From Symbiodinium sp. CCMP2592 (Eukaryota; Sar; Dinophyceae; Suessiales; Symbiodiniaceae), in contig CAJNDT010006135.1 of the NCBI GenBank assembly GCA_905221615.1, positions 294,001 to 358,000 of the forward strand: a DNA stretch of 64,000 nt, read 5' to 3'. Below, piece by piece: positions 31,490 through 41,897 of the stretch (position 1 is the stretch's first letter; each line of letters starts with the position of its first letter). Below the pieces are notes generated by a model, which had not been told where the DNA came from, did no database searches, and saw nothing but the letters and a program-made list of their open reading frames with translations. The position numbers and the translations under genes were made by a program.

Positions 31490-32358
31490 CCAAAATGCCT
31501 CTCCTTCCGGGATTACGATAAAATTGTACTCTGCAGCATATAGTCTATCAGTAAATACCTGCAGTCTACATTGTGGTTCCGCTATTTGGCTTGACTTATA
31601 AAATGCTAAATAGAAAACCGATTGTACGAAAGAAGCAACTACAATGGTGTAGGGTTTAGATCCTTCAAGGAACCCTCATATACAGTAACCCTTCTAGAAG
31701 CCTAGAAGAATCATGCTCTGATCTGCAGCCCGAAGGCGCAGAAGCATTGAGGCAAGCTCCGAGGCCAACCGAGCAGAAGATACCATCCTCTGCTCCATTG
31801 TATCCTTGCGATTCTGGACTGCTGTTAAGGAACTGATTAAACTATATAGTTTACTCTAATCATTAATATGTGTATCCTCGTGGTTCTGGCTTGCTGTTAA
31901 GGAATAACTAAGTTATTATGATAAGGAAACCCTATTAGATGAACTTAAGCTAAGTAACTATGCTAAGGAAACCCTATTATCTACTCAATCCCCCCATAGT
32001 AACTTAAATTAAGTTCCTCAACAGCAACCTAGGAATTGAAGCGCTTGCTTAGGGTTGTCCGCGATTTGGATGCTTCCAAGACCAAAGCCCCAAAGCCTCA
32101 GCCTCATACCCGAAAATTCCTAGAGGGTCTAAGTGCCCAAGTTGATGATATAAATCCTGAAAATCCAAAATGAGGAATATGCCAGAATTCCCATAGTCTA
32201 GCGTCATTAAACTCCTAGGCCCTATACCCTAAAGTTAGAACCCTAAACCCTAAACCCAAACCGTCATTACACCCAGGACGCCAAGTCTCGCAGCTGCTCT
32301 CGTGTGAGTAGCGGCAGCACGCTGAGAATCCGATCGGCGTCCCAGTCGTGCAGAGCTT
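31490..32358 (-). CDS. Three-exon helical protein segment, unrecognised
   Basis: Exons 32358-32273, 31804-31702 and 31530-31490 join in phase (0, then 1, then 0). Exon 1 follows GGAATCCCTGCAG and encodes ALHDWDADRILSVLPLLTRE then QLRDLASW, with donor GTGTAATG. Exon 2 encodes RMVSSARLASELASMLLRLR, an amphipathic helix, with a GC donor. Exon 3 follows ATATGCTGCAG and encodes YNFIVIPEGEAFW, with donor GTTTCC. The first intron holds a family A fragment. Both ends are open. The family is unknown; helical-repeat or coiled-coil proteins are possible. Confidence 0.6.
32141..32215. mobile_element. MITE family A, left half only, intronic
   Basis: GTTGATGATATAAATCCTGA then GGAATATGCCAGAATTCCCA. The right arm is missing. 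It lies in the first intron of the 31.5-32.4 kb gene. Confidence 0.5.
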
Positions 32359-32458
32359 CTGCAGGGATTCCAAAACTCCCACTTAGCATTGTTAAAATCC
32401 TACACCCTAAACCCTAAGGTTTTGGGGCTTCGAGGCTTTGGGCTTAGGCAATTAAGTA

Positions 32459-32547
32459 CGGATGATGGTACAAGTCCTACATTACCCATAAGGAATATTC
32501 CATAATCTAGGGTCATCAAGGTACTGCAGGAATCATATCATCCATCG
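32459..32547. mobile_element. MITE family A, diverged copy
   Basis: CGGATGATGGTACAAGTCCT and AGGAATCATATCATCCATCG keep complementary changes in both arms (GATGAT...ATCATC). Confidence 0.6.
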
Positions 32548-32705
32548 CAGCTCCCCCTTATAGAACCCTAGATCCCCTTTAGGCGCCATCAGCCGTGATT
32601 TGTTTGGTGTAATCCTTAAGGGTCCATGCACTCATATAGGGTTCCTTTAAGGGTTCCTTGGAGGGTCTACTATAAGGGTTCTATAGGGGTTTAGGATGGT
32701 CTAGG

Positions 32706-32814
32706 GTTTAAGGGTCCTTGTGCTCATACAGTATATACATTGGCCTTAAAGTACTCCCTATATAGGTACATTGGACCCAACGTGTATGCTATATGGGTAC
32801 ATGGACCCTTAAAC
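32706..32814. mobile_element. MITE family D copy
   Basis: AAGGGTCCTTGTGCTCATAC to ATATGGGTACATGGACCCTT. Extra D right-end fragment at 32866-32899 and left-end fragment at 32615-32640. Confidence 0.75.
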
Positions 32815-32949
32815 TTTAAACCCCAAACTTTATAGAACCCGTATAGTATGCCCTTACAGGAACCTTTAAGTATATGCTATATGGGTACATGGACCCTTAG
32901 GGTAATCGGGAACCGGATGTTATACGAAGCCCGGGCCGGGAGCCAAGAG

Positions 32950-33073
32950 TACTTGAAGGCTCATGGGACTTAGTAAGTAAGGTTATAAGTAGGTTATAAT
33001 TCGGATAACCCCACTTAGGGGACTTATAACCCCAATTATAACCTACTTACTAAGTCCCATGATCCTCTAAGTA
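32950..33073. mobile_element. MITE family B copy
   Basis: ACTTGAAGGCTCATGGGACT and AGTCCCATGATCCTCTAAGT; closely matches 2917-3040. Confidence 0.85.
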
Positions 33074-33217
33074 GTAGGTTTTGTTGCCAGTCCTTTTGGG
33101 CCTTCGCATCCTTTACAGGGTACTATGAAGGTTTAGGGTTTGAGAGTTTAGGGCTTAGGCTTTGAGGGCTTAAGATTCAAACCCGTAAGGACCAAAATGA
33201 CCCTGAAAGTAGATACC

Positions 33218-33520
33218 CTAGTCGCCCTCAAACCAGCTGTCTTCGTGAGTGCAGCAGCAAAGGGTGCTCTGTCTGCTGCTGCACGGGGCATCTCCGTCAC
33301 GGACACGACCATGAGCCCAACGTCTGTTATTGGAGTCGTCCGAGTTAATCCGTACCTCCGCGGATTGTAGTCTGCGAAAGTGCACGGCATCGGAGCTCTC
33401 ACAAGGTATGCGGGGCCTGCGCAGTATAAGCACTGACATTATACTGCTCAGTGCGAAGCATGCAGGCCACCTGGGCATACGGTCACGCTGGCCGCATGCA
33501 CGTCTTGCTGCCTCTAGCAC
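33218..33520 (-). CDS. Candidate terminal coding segment, unrecognised
   Basis: A 100-codon minus-strand frame ends in TAG at 33218. Its 3' part (RINSDDSNNRRWAHGRVRDG, then STLCCCTHEDSWFEGD) looks like real protein and follows a good acceptor (GTGCACTTTCGCAG, exon start 33371). The 45 bp before that acceptor keep the frame, so they may be intron or exon. The upstream part includes FALSSIMSVLILR. The GTG at 33520 is not a likely start; an acceptor (GTGCTAGAG) near 33510 fits better. Confidence 0.45.
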   Translation of the reverse strand: MLEAARRACGQRDRMPRWPACFALSSIMSVLILRRPRIPCESSDAVHFRRLQSAEVRINSDDSNNRRWAHGRVRDGDAPCSSRQSTLCCCTHEDSWFEGD

Positions 33521-33849
33521 TCACTGGACCATGGCCTCTGCAACACCTACACCCCTAAACCTTCTGAATTCTAGTCCCTTTTGCCTGGTCCCTAATTCAA
33601 GCTGGATCCCGAACCCCTACAACATACAGCCTGAGCCCCAAACCTTGTACCTGAATCCTGTCAAAAGATAAAAGCCGGCTAGAATGTTAGGGTTTAGGGT
33701 TTAGGGATTAGGGATTAGGAAAGTTTAGGGTTTAGGGCAGTATACAACCGCAGAACACCTTCGTTAACAAGCCCACCCTATTCAATGTTCCTCGCAGAAC
33801 CTCGGCAAGTAAGCAACGAAATTGGACACGCCTCTAGCAAACCTTAAAG
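33521..33849. other. No gene recognised
   Basis: Short TTTAGGG run at 33690-33740; otherwise unremarkable. Confidence 0.4.
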
Positions 33850-33943
33850 TAGAAGCCAGAAAGTTGGAACATGATTCTCCTAAGCCCTTTATGGTAAATT
33901 ATAAGGTATCCTACCCTGAAACCATATTCCAACTTTCTGGAGT
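33850..33943. mobile_element. MITE family Q, diverged copy
   Basis: CCAGAAAGTTGGAACATGAT and CATATTCCAACTTTCTGG pair perfectly at the outer 14 bp. Confidence 0.55.
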
Positions 33944-34029
33944 TCCCTTTTAAACCCTAAACACTGATGCTCATAACATCCCAGAACGAGTATCGAAGGA
34001 GGAGCCATGGACTATGAGGTAACACTTCC

Positions 34030-34165
34030 AAACAAAAGAATTCAATCCATCAGCACCGTTTCTGCCAAACTCCAAAAAACACAAGGACACCCCACCAACT
34101 GAACATCTAATACTTAGATAGTTAGTTGGGGTGTCCTTGTGTTTTTGAAGTTTGGCAGATTTAAT
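34030..34165. repeat. Inverted repeat around GTTGGGGTGTCC
   Basis: CCAAACTCC-like AAAAAACACAAGGACACCCC (34074-34093) pairs with GGGGTGTCCTTGTGTTTTTG (34127-34146) across a loop of about 30 bp. Only one copy was seen. Confidence 0.6.
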
Positions 34166-34580
34166 AGGGAGCAACACCAACCCCAAAGGGTGCGAGACGT
34201 CTTACTTATTGTTTTGATACCGAAAACGGCCCTAAAGTCCTGTAATAGGGAGTGCTTGGACCCTCTGGACAAAGCTTGAACCACCAAACCCTAAGCAACA
34301 TGATGAGACCTAAGCCCGAAAACCCTCTAATGACCTGTAGAAGACCTGAAGTCCGAAAAAACCTTTTGGGACCCCTAAACCCTGAACCCTTTAGAACTTA
34401 ATTTCCCCTGTAAGCCCCCTATACAACCACGAGCCCGAAACCCTCTAAAGACCCGTAAACTCGAAAACCCCAAATCACTAAACCCTCAACCCTGAACCCT
34501 AAACCCAACCCCTGCACCCTAAACCCTCTAAAGACCCCTAAACTCTGAAACCCCAAGTCCCCACCTAAACCTTTACTAAA

Positions 34581-34672
34581 CTTACCTTTGGTTAGTAGGG
34601 AATGGAGGAATGGGATAAACTATAACTACTATTGCTACCATTCTTCCATTCCCTACTAACCAAAGGTAAGTA
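34581..34672. mobile_element. MITE family N copy 1
   Basis: CTTACCTTTGGTTAGTAGGG and CCCTACTAACCAAAGGTAAG form perfect ends. The internal part is identical to the reverse complement of copy 2 (35104). Confidence 0.8.
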
Positions 34673-35103
34673 AACCTTCGGATCCCTAAATACCGACTAT
34701 ATACCCTATAGATATTACAACAGGGTTCCCTTTACAGGGCTCCTGTAAGGGTTGTTTGGTATAGGAGCCTTAATAAATTGAACAGGTTTTGGGCTCTTTT
34801 ATAGTAGAACCCCCCCATGCGGTACCTTGCCAGTCACTTCCGGAGCCGCCCTCCTTGCACAAAGCAGAACGCACCCACGTCGGGGCCTTCTTTTGGGTCA
34901 GGGGGCTTGAGGTCTAGGATTTTCTAGGGCTTTCTGGGAAGTTAGGATACTAATCTCCTGCGCAAGGGTCTTCATCCGCTATTTTATTGGCTGACTTCTG
35001 AACCCTTCCTAACAGTTAAACTTTTAGCCAGTGAAGTATAATTCATTATAGCAACCCCAAAAAGTTAAAGTCCTGAGAGCCAAGCAGAAGAACGCCAAGA
35101 TTC

Positions 35104-35192
35104 TCACCTTTGGTTAGTAGGGAATGGAAGAATGGTAGCAATAGTAGTTATAGTTTATCCCATTCCTCCATTCCCTACTAACCAAAGGTAAG
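35104..35192. mobile_element. MITE family N copy 2 (inverted)
   Basis: CACCTTTGGTTAGTAGGG to CCCTACTAACCAAAGGTAAG. Over about 80 bp it equals copy 1 read in reverse. Confidence 0.8.
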
Positions 35193-35247
35193 GATTTAAA
35201 GGCTCAGGGTTCCGGTCCGGAGTTATCCCAGGCTCCGTCAACAGCTG

Positions 35248-35371
35248 TACTTAAAGGATCATGGGACTTAGTAAGTAGGTTATAACTGGGGTTATAAGTC
35301 CCCTCAGTGGGGTTGTCCTAATTACAAGCTACTTGTAACCTTACTTACTAAGTCCCATGAGCCTTCAAGCA
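35248..35371. mobile_element. MITE family B copy
   Basis: ACTTAAAGGATCATGGGACT and AGTCCCATGAGCCTTCAAG; close to 2504 and 45309. Confidence 0.8.
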
Positions 35372-35428
35372 CAGGGCGTCTGGGCCTCCGGATGTCGGGG
35401 CCTTCTTTTATTGAGATGGGAGTTTTTC

Positions 35429-35503
35429 CGAGAATTAGGGGTACCTTATTTGGGGGTCTTGATAATAGGGATCCTAGTATTTAAAGTACCATATTAGGTT
35501 CTT
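35429..35503. mobile_element. MITE family F, right end lost
   Basis: GGGAGTTTTTCCGAGAATTA through GTACCATATTAGGTTCTTCC; cut off by the family M element that follows. Confidence 0.45.
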
Positions 35504-35504
35504 C

Positions 35505-35636
35505 CTACTTGTCGGCAATCACGGGTAGCTACAGGTTAACCTTTTGGGGGGGGGGGGGTATATAAGGATTATATAGGGACTATACTACCCCAAAACGGTT
35601 AAAGGTTACCTACTCTACTACTACTAGGTCCTTTAT
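35505..35636. mobile_element. MITE family M copy
   Basis: TACTTGTCGGCAATCACGGG, GGTTAACCTTTT, a 13-G run, then ACCCCAAAACGGTTAAAGGT. Starts exactly where the family F copy stops. Confidence 0.55.
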
Positions 35637-35678
35637 TGAGATTGTGAGTAGCGCCCTCAACCCTAAACACACGTGATA

Positions 35679-35780
35679 CGGTTCATGATATCAGCCCTGC
35701 ATTACCCATAATCAGCTATCTATTAGGATTTCCACAGTGTTGGGGGCCTTGAGGTAATGCAGGATCTATATCATCAACCG
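35679..35780. mobile_element. MITE family A copy
   Basis: CGGTTCATGATATCAGCCCT and AGGATCTATATCATCAACCG, flanked by TA and TA. Confidence 0.75.
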
Positions 35781-35856
35781 TAGGCCACCCTTTTCCGGCT
35801 ATTCTGTCTTACGAAGCAGGCCGGAACCCTTCCCACTTTAGAAGATGAGCAGCAAA

Positions 35857-36068
35857 CCCCAAGGGTCCAACGGTTGATGATATAAATCCTGCATGACCCA
35901 TAGTAAGGACTATACCATAATTCCCATAGTTTAGGGTCCTTAAGGTAATGCAGGATTTACATCATCAGCCGAAGTTCCTAATAGTCATACACTCTCCGAA
36001 ATCCTAGCCTACATAACTACTACCCTAAAACTGAGTGCCTAATTTATGGGGTCCTTTGGACCCTTGGG
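35857..36068. mobile_element. MITE family H copy split by a family A insertion
   Basis: CCCCAAGGGTCCAA, then the family A element, then AAGTTCCTAATAGTCATAC through TCCTTTGGACCCTTGGG. Uninterrupted H copies at 1822 and 13099 show these two parts are normally contiguous. Confidence 0.7.
35871..35971. mobile_element. MITE family A copy nested in family H
   Basis: CGGTTGATGATATAAATCCT to AGGATTTACATCATCAGCCG, flanked by AA on each side as a 2-bp target duplication. Confidence 0.85.
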
Positions 36069-36263
36069 AAAGACTTTGCTGGGAACCCCTGAACATCGGA
36101 AAACCACAAACCCGAAAAGGAAGAACCTCATTGTCAACACTGACCCCTGAACCCTAAAGCCAAAAATCCTTAAACCTCTAACCCTGAACCCCAAACCCCA
36201 AAACGCAGAACCAACAAACACCCAAGAGCACTGAAGCCAAAGTAGAGAAGTGGCTTTCCAAAC

Positions 36264-36308
36264 CTTCGCTCCCCTGATAGGATGTGTCATTATCAGCCCA
36301 TCTTCTTG
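36264..36308 (-). CDS. Candidate 45-bp micro-exon
   Basis: Acceptor (CGTACGCAAAG) and donor (GTTTGG) bound 15 codons, QEDGLIMTHPIRGAK, phase 0 to 0. The minus-strand frame is open beyond both sites. Confidence 0.3.
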
Positions 36309-38411
36309 CTTTGCGTACGGAAGGTCCAAACAAACGGTGAAATTGGGGGCTAGCCCATGTAAATCCGTATCAAACCCTCGTCACGCCCGACAGCACCCTT
36401 ACAAGTACAAGATTTGTGTAAAGCGAAAGAAAACCCTACCAAAACAGCTAACCACCATGCTGCATGAAATCCTATCCAAACAAAGCAACAACCCTGAACA
36501 ACGCCCTAGCCTTGTGTTAATAACGCCGTTACAAAGCCTTTAAAGCCGTGCTGAACCCTGAACCCTAAACCCTCAAAGCCCAGCCTTGTGGCGATGTCGG
36601 AAGCTGTCAAGAAGCCAGGACACCAACCGTTCCTTGGGTTCACTCATCTGAGGGCGCTGAGACGAAAATTTATACCACACGGCTGAAATTTCCAAGCTTG
36701 AATATGTATGTATATATGAAACTCCAAAAACCGTTGATTCAGGAACGAGGCGTGTAGAGTCTTGTAGAGGTTCGAAACTAGCTCAAGGGTCTGTTTTTGC
36801 TTTTAACAGTCATAGGTAGGCCTGTAAGTGTAGCTTTTTTTCGTTAGAGACTCTTGTCTTGTGATAAGACCCTGAGCATGCGGTCATCCAAAACGTGCTG
36901 TTACTTTGAACTGCCAAAAACTGGGCAACGAACTGTAGCTCAAGACCGTAAGCCCTGAGTTTCCCGTAGATTCCGCACAGCCGAAGTTAAACCTGAAAGC
37001 CCCAACACCCTCGATCCCGTTATTTACGGAACATCCGGCAGATGCGACCCGAATCCCTAAAGCCCCAAAGGCACCATGCCCTCAACCCTTTTACCGTGTG
37101 CCAGAGAAGTTTGTGTTTGCGTTGAGTGATCCCACTTTCTTTACGCAATGCAGCTTTGTGGTATGCTAGGTACTACAGTGTATGTACACTAGGAATCCAA
37201 GGGACACAGTGAGTAGATATTCAGGCCCCTATACTACATTAGAGATTGCACGAAACTGACCTAAACCGTACACCCTATACCCGCACGCAAGAAACCAAAT
37301 AAACACCTCGGCCAATTTAATGCTGCGAGGATGCCACCGGATTGCGCAGGAAGACGACGCATCGCGGCCTTCCTTAGCTTGACTTGGCGGGCCGTACCGA
37401 GAGACGGAAGGGCGCATTTATGCAAGGATTTCTCCAGTTTAAACTAAAGAATGCTCTTGACGAACCCAAAGTGTCCTGGGTCCTAGGTAACTTCATCGGG
37501 GGACTTTCCCAAAAAACATAGAAATTCTATGAAATATAGTAACCCTACATACTGCTACTTAGGTACATAGGACCCTTTAATCAAACCTTCCACCCTTTTA
37601 GTAACCCTTACTGGTACATAGAACCCTTAGGGACAGGGTTTTGCAGTTCGCTGGTTGGTGAGATTTGGAGTATGGGCAAAGCGCCATCGGGGTTGAGATT
37701 TTAGGGTTTAAGGGTTTAGAGTTTAGGGGTTTAGGGGCTTAGGGGTTTAGGGGCTACAAAGACTTTACCAGCTGAGGTCTTCTTAGGGGCTGAGTACCCA
37801 GGATACCATTTTCAGATACAGTAGGATTGTGATAAGCCCCAACAGGTTAAAGAATACCTACTCTGGCCCTACCCTAAGGCTCCTGGACCCTCGTAGTGAG
37901 ATCCCAAACCGTAGCCCCCAAAGCCCAAACCCTCCCCCAGAAAGCCCATGACCCCTTTCGGAGCCTTAGGGTAGGTGTTGATTGGGAGATGAGGGTTTAG
38001 GATTTAGGGCTTTGAGGTGCCGGGCTTTAACTATCCGAAACCCTAAACCCGAATTCCCCACGAAGAGAACCATCACCAAAGGCCAGAAAGTCCAACACCC
38101 GATCCCTTCGTACCAAGCCATGCTACTAAAGTTTTGACTTTCATGAACCGGAGCCCTAAACCCTAAACCATTACGTTGCACTAGGCCCTAAACTTCAAGC
38201 CTCAAGCCCCAAAGCCAGAAAACCAACACTTAAAAAAGCAGCTCAAACCAACAACACAACACAACACTTAAGATCCAACAATCACCGCTCGGATCAAGAC
38301 AGCCGGGAGTCGTTGCATTCCACAACCCAGAGCAGACCTCAAAAACTTGGCCGGACTTTCTCACAGTTCATCTTTCATGACAGATGATGAGTCATAGAGC
38401 TTTCGAGAGGC
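36309..38411. other. Long stretch without a firm gene
   Basis: Unique-looking sequence. A 36250-36543 plus-strand frame is Lys-rich without splice support. 37300-37420 is open in three frames on both strands and may hold an exon. TTTAGGGG runs at 37700-37755. Confidence 0.35.
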
Positions 38412-38526
38412 CTACTTGTCGGGTATTAGGGGGAACTAAAGGTTAACCTTTTTGGTTATACAGGGATTATATAGGGACTATACTGCCCAAAAAACAGGTT
38501 AAAGCTTACCTGCCCGACTACTTTGG
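38412..38526. mobile_element. MITE family M copy
   Basis: CCTACTTGTCGGGTATTAGG and TTACCTGCCCGACTAC pair at the ends; AGGTTAACCTTTTTGG and AAAAACAGGTTAAAGC inside. Confidence 0.6.
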
Positions 38527-38545
38527 AGGTTCTTGTGCAGTCTTA

Positions 38546-38647
38546 CTGTTGATGGACAAAATCCTGCATTACCCAATATAAGGAATATACCATAGTTCCC
38601 ATAGTTTAGAGTCCTCAGGGTCATGCAGGATTTTGTCCATCAGCAGT
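38546..38647. mobile_element. MITE family A, variant arms
   Basis: CTGTTGATGGACAAAATCCT and AGGATTTTGTCCATCAGCAG. Both arms carry matching substitutions, so the palindrome is kept although the sequence has drifted. Flanked by TA. Confidence 0.75.
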
Positions 38648-38731
38648 ATAGGTTGTTCTTTGACGGATTCTGGAGGGACTCGTTCTTCGAGCTGTGCCTG
38701 CGGTAAAGACGAAATGAACCCTGAAAGGTGC

Positions 38732-38861
38732 TACTTGGAGGATCAGGGGACTTAGTAAGTAAGGTTCTAAGTACTCTCATTGGGGTTATTACTAGCTGTA
38801 AGTCTAGTTACCTTAGCCTCATTTGTAACCCTAGTTACTAAGTCTCATGACCCTTTAAGTA
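38732..38861. mobile_element. MITE family B copy, diverged core
   Basis: ACTTGGAGGATCAGGGGACT and AGTCTCATGACCCTTTAAGT; the GTAAGTAAGG motif is intact in the left arm. Confidence 0.7.
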
Positions 38862-39644
38862 AGGTTGAAATACCATGTAAGGTTTCATGTGTACAAGGGT
38901 ACGGGGCCCCTACTTTTCCTTAAGGTGGACATCATGCTTGCGAAGATAAAGTCAGGACTGACAAGCTGTCGTATGTGCGGCCACTTTGTGCAGGGCCTGC
39001 ACCTTCCCTAAAGTTCTATGGGCCTAGGAAGGCCCTCTTAAACGACCCCTCATAGGAATCCATAAAGAAACCGTTATGGAATACTTGCCCAAACCATAAT
39101 AGCATTTCTATGTCCAAAAAAAGAAGCCCTACATTCTACGCACTACATGAGGAACTTAGGACACTCAGATAACTCGGGCTGCATGTGTCGCGACACCGGG
39201 CAGAACCTCCAAAGCCAACATCCAAGAGGTTTAGGGTTTAGGGGTTCAGGGCTTCGGGTTTAGTGTTTAGGGTTAGTAAGGCTTACTTCCCAAATACCCA
39301 TGGAGGTAAAAGTTCCAACTTTCCAGTAAGACTACCTTATAAGCGCCCCAAAAGTTGAAAAGTTGGGTTTTGGGCCAGTAAGTTTCAGACCGAGTCATCG
39401 AACTCAACCTTAAAGCCCTACAGTGACAACCCCTACTGCCAGCAAACAGCCCCAAAACCGAGAACCCTAAATCCTCAAACCTGGCAAACCCCAAACCCTA
39501 CAACCCAACACGACCTAAAACACCGAAGGTCTTTGTTCCTCTGAAATCTTCTCCTTGAGATCCTAAACCCTACACCGCCTCAGCCCCAAAATTCTCCATC
39601 CCTGAAGCCTGAAATCCCGAACCTCTGAACCTTCACGTCCTTAG
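38862..39644. other. No firm gene
   Basis: Telomere-like TTTAGGG at 39228-39270. A partial family Q palindrome (AAAGTTCCAACTTTCC) at 39308-39325. Confidence 0.35.
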
Positions 39645-39740
39645 CGACATCGAGCGGCATCGTGCGCCAGTCGAAGTGACCACCCACCGCCACGAGTTGC
39701 CGCAACACGTTCGGAGCATAGTTCCTCGGCTAGCCATTGG
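39645..39740 (+). CDS. Candidate exon, His/Arg-rich
   Basis: Acceptor (CTTCACGTCCTTAG) and donor (GTTTGG) bound one base, 31 codons and two bases, including DIERHRAPVEVTTHRHELPQ. The minus strand is also open but reads less like protein. No family recognised. Confidence 0.35.
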
Positions 39741-40205
39741 GTTTGGGGGGTTGTGCAGAGATTTTGTGGTCTAGAGTTTGAGGGTGAAGGGTTCAGGTCC
39801 GTAGTGTTGAAGTTTTGTAGCATTTACATGCACAATGTAGACCCATGTCTAAGATTAAGGATCCTTGCATTAAGGCCCTTCAAGCAAGCAGGCCATCTTT
39901 TAGCAGAAACAGCTGGCATGTACAGTTATATGGTGTGCAAGGTTTCGGGTTTAGGGGTTTTAGGGTTTTCAGGGGTCTTCTTTGTGCTTCTTTTTTACGG
40001 GGATCCTAGACCCTGAACCCCTAATTAAACCCTTATAAACCCTAAACCCTAAACCGAGGGATTAGGGTTTAGGGACTCTACTCCTCCAAGAAACCCCACC
40101 GAAGTCCTTCGTCACGACGACCCAGAAAGTAGAGAGACATGAACGAGCCTATGCACTATGACACCTGAAATCACACCTCTCAGAAAAATGCTTCGGATTG
40201 AGGGT

Positions 40206-40432
40206 TCAGGGTTTAGGGCTTTCGGTGAAACAATTAAGAGCTCTGAGCTTCATGTGAGTCCTAGAGGCCAGAATTTCACAGCGTCCCATAACCAACTCTT
40301 CAGCAATGCGCTCAATGAAAAAAATATCTTCCAGCAAATCCACTGTTGCAGACTCTCTTGACTTCGATTTTGGGGTAGCCCGGAGTGACTGATCGAACAC
40401 ACCCGTATATAATTGAGCAAGGAAGTCCAACA
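40206..40432 (-). CDS. Candidate exon, unknown helical protein
   Basis: From an acceptor-like CGTAATGAG the frame is open for about 75 codons to a TGA in telomere-like sequence. It includes DFLAQLYTGVFDQSLRATPK and TVDLLEDIFFIERIAEELVM, an acidic amphipathic helix. The 3' boundary is unclear; codons after about 40248 lie in low-complexity sequence and are probably not coding. No domain named. Confidence 0.45.
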
Positions 40433-40799
40433 CTCATTACGGCTTCGACTTGCAGAATTCTCCACAGACGTGGGCATATGAAATCAAGGATCTTCCTATA
40501 TCTTTACTTGGGACACACGAGCCCTTGAGCGTACTGTCAAACCATACTCTCGGAAACAGTTTGGAAAGCGCTTCACCCTTGAACATATCCTAAACCCCAT
40601 GCAGACCCCAAATACCATAACAAAAACCTACGCTCTAACATCTTGAAGTTCTGAAGACCCAAACACTGAACCCTAAACTAAACCCCGTATACGTAAACCC
40701 TAAACTGCAAGCCAGGCTCTTCACCAGGAATGGTGTTCCGGCGATGTTCCTTGGTGACAGGGCCAAGGCTTAGGGCTCCAGTTGCCTAATAATTAAGTT

Positions 40800-40895
40800 A
40801 CTGGGTTACATAGTAGTTCCTTTGTGGGGCTCATACTTAGAATCCTATAAGGTAATCCCCAAAAGGAACTACTATGGAGCCTCTGGGTAGTTGGT
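40800..40895. mobile_element. MITE family O copy
   Basis: CATAGTAGTTCCTTTGTGGG and CCCAAAAGGAACTACTATGG pair; AATCCTATAAGGTAAT core shared with 52619. Confidence 0.65.
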
Positions 40896-41107
40896 GGGTT
40901 ACATAGTATGATGCGGTCAGTGTTACAGGTGCAGGGCTTCGGACTTTGGCTGTAGGGTTTGGGGCTATGGGTTTCTGGGTTACGCTATGCAGTTAATATA
41001 CTATATACCATTTAGGAAACTGTAGCCCTGGGCAAAGCCTGTCTGCAAGCTCTAGCTGGTAGCCATCAGGGCTTGCTAAGCTTGCTATTCTGATAGGAGT
41101 CTCGATA

Positions 41108-41207
41108 CGGTTGATGATATAAATCCTGCATAACCCATAATAAGGCATAGACCATCATTCCCATAGTTTAAGGTCCTTAAGCTAATGCAGAGTTTATATC
41201 ATCAACC
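41108..41207. mobile_element. MITE family A copy at the end of the transposase frame
   Basis: CGGTTGATGATATAAATCCT and an eroded right arm AGAGTTTATATCATCAACC. The transposase frame runs into its right arm and stops at the TAA inside it (41194). Confidence 0.75.
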
Positions 41208-41897
41208 TCAACCGAGCCACAACCCTAAGAAGCTTTCCTGGTCCTGGCCGGTTAACTGTTGACATCTCTTCTCGGCTGACATACCCACACGCCACCCAGG
41301 CCCCCGCGAAGAAGCTTGCTGCTCGTTCACGCCACTTCTGAACCGATATGAGGTGAGCCTGTTCCACATCGATTGCATGGCGAGGAGCACCAGTTGTGGA
41401 AAGAGGAAGCAAGTGATACTTTTTTCTGTCAAAAAAGTTGGTACCGAACCCTATGGAACGGTCCATGGACACCTTGACTCGCTGCTTGTACACTCCGAAG
41501 AGCTTGTCGCAACGTTGTCCCTTGCTGCTCCAACCTCCAGGTTGTGCCTCAGGAAGGTGAATGTTCAGTTGACTTGCCCAGCGAAGGCGGAGCTCGCTCA
41601 CACCACTTGAGTCTGCATGGCATCCAGTAAACCCATCACACAACAGCATTCCTCGGTCGCTATGCTGCAGATTGTGGGCGTGTCTTTGCGCTTCAAACGC
41701 TGGTCCGTAAAGGTTCTCGTAGAGGTCCACCCTAAAACCTTACAGATCCCTCATAAGAACCCCTCAAAGCTGTACCCTTGTAGGTCCCTTTAAAGCAAGC
41801 CTAGGAGAGGAGTCGTCTTTTCGAGGGCAAGAGTTGTGGTGCCTTGTTTCTGAAACTCCTGGGTGCCACTGTCGTCGGTTGCACGATTCATAGGGAC
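41194..41897 (-). pseudogene. DDE-superfamily (pogo/Tigger-like) transposase fragment
   Basis: Two coding pieces on the minus strand: 41897-41801 (QEFQKQGTTTLALEKTTPLL) and about 41730-41208. In the second, a LLCDGFTGCH motif around the Asp at residue 32 and QPGGWSSKGQRCDKLFGVYK around the Asp at residue 75 match the second and third acidic catalytic positions of pogo/Tigger DDE enzymes (family pattern: D-x-x-x-x-H, then PGG-T/S-x-x-x-QP-x-D). The first Asp and the DNA-binding part are not visible. The join at the 70-bp gap does not close in phase, and the 3' end reads into a family A MITE, so I call it a remnant. The GTG at 41730 is not a real start. Confidence 0.55.
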
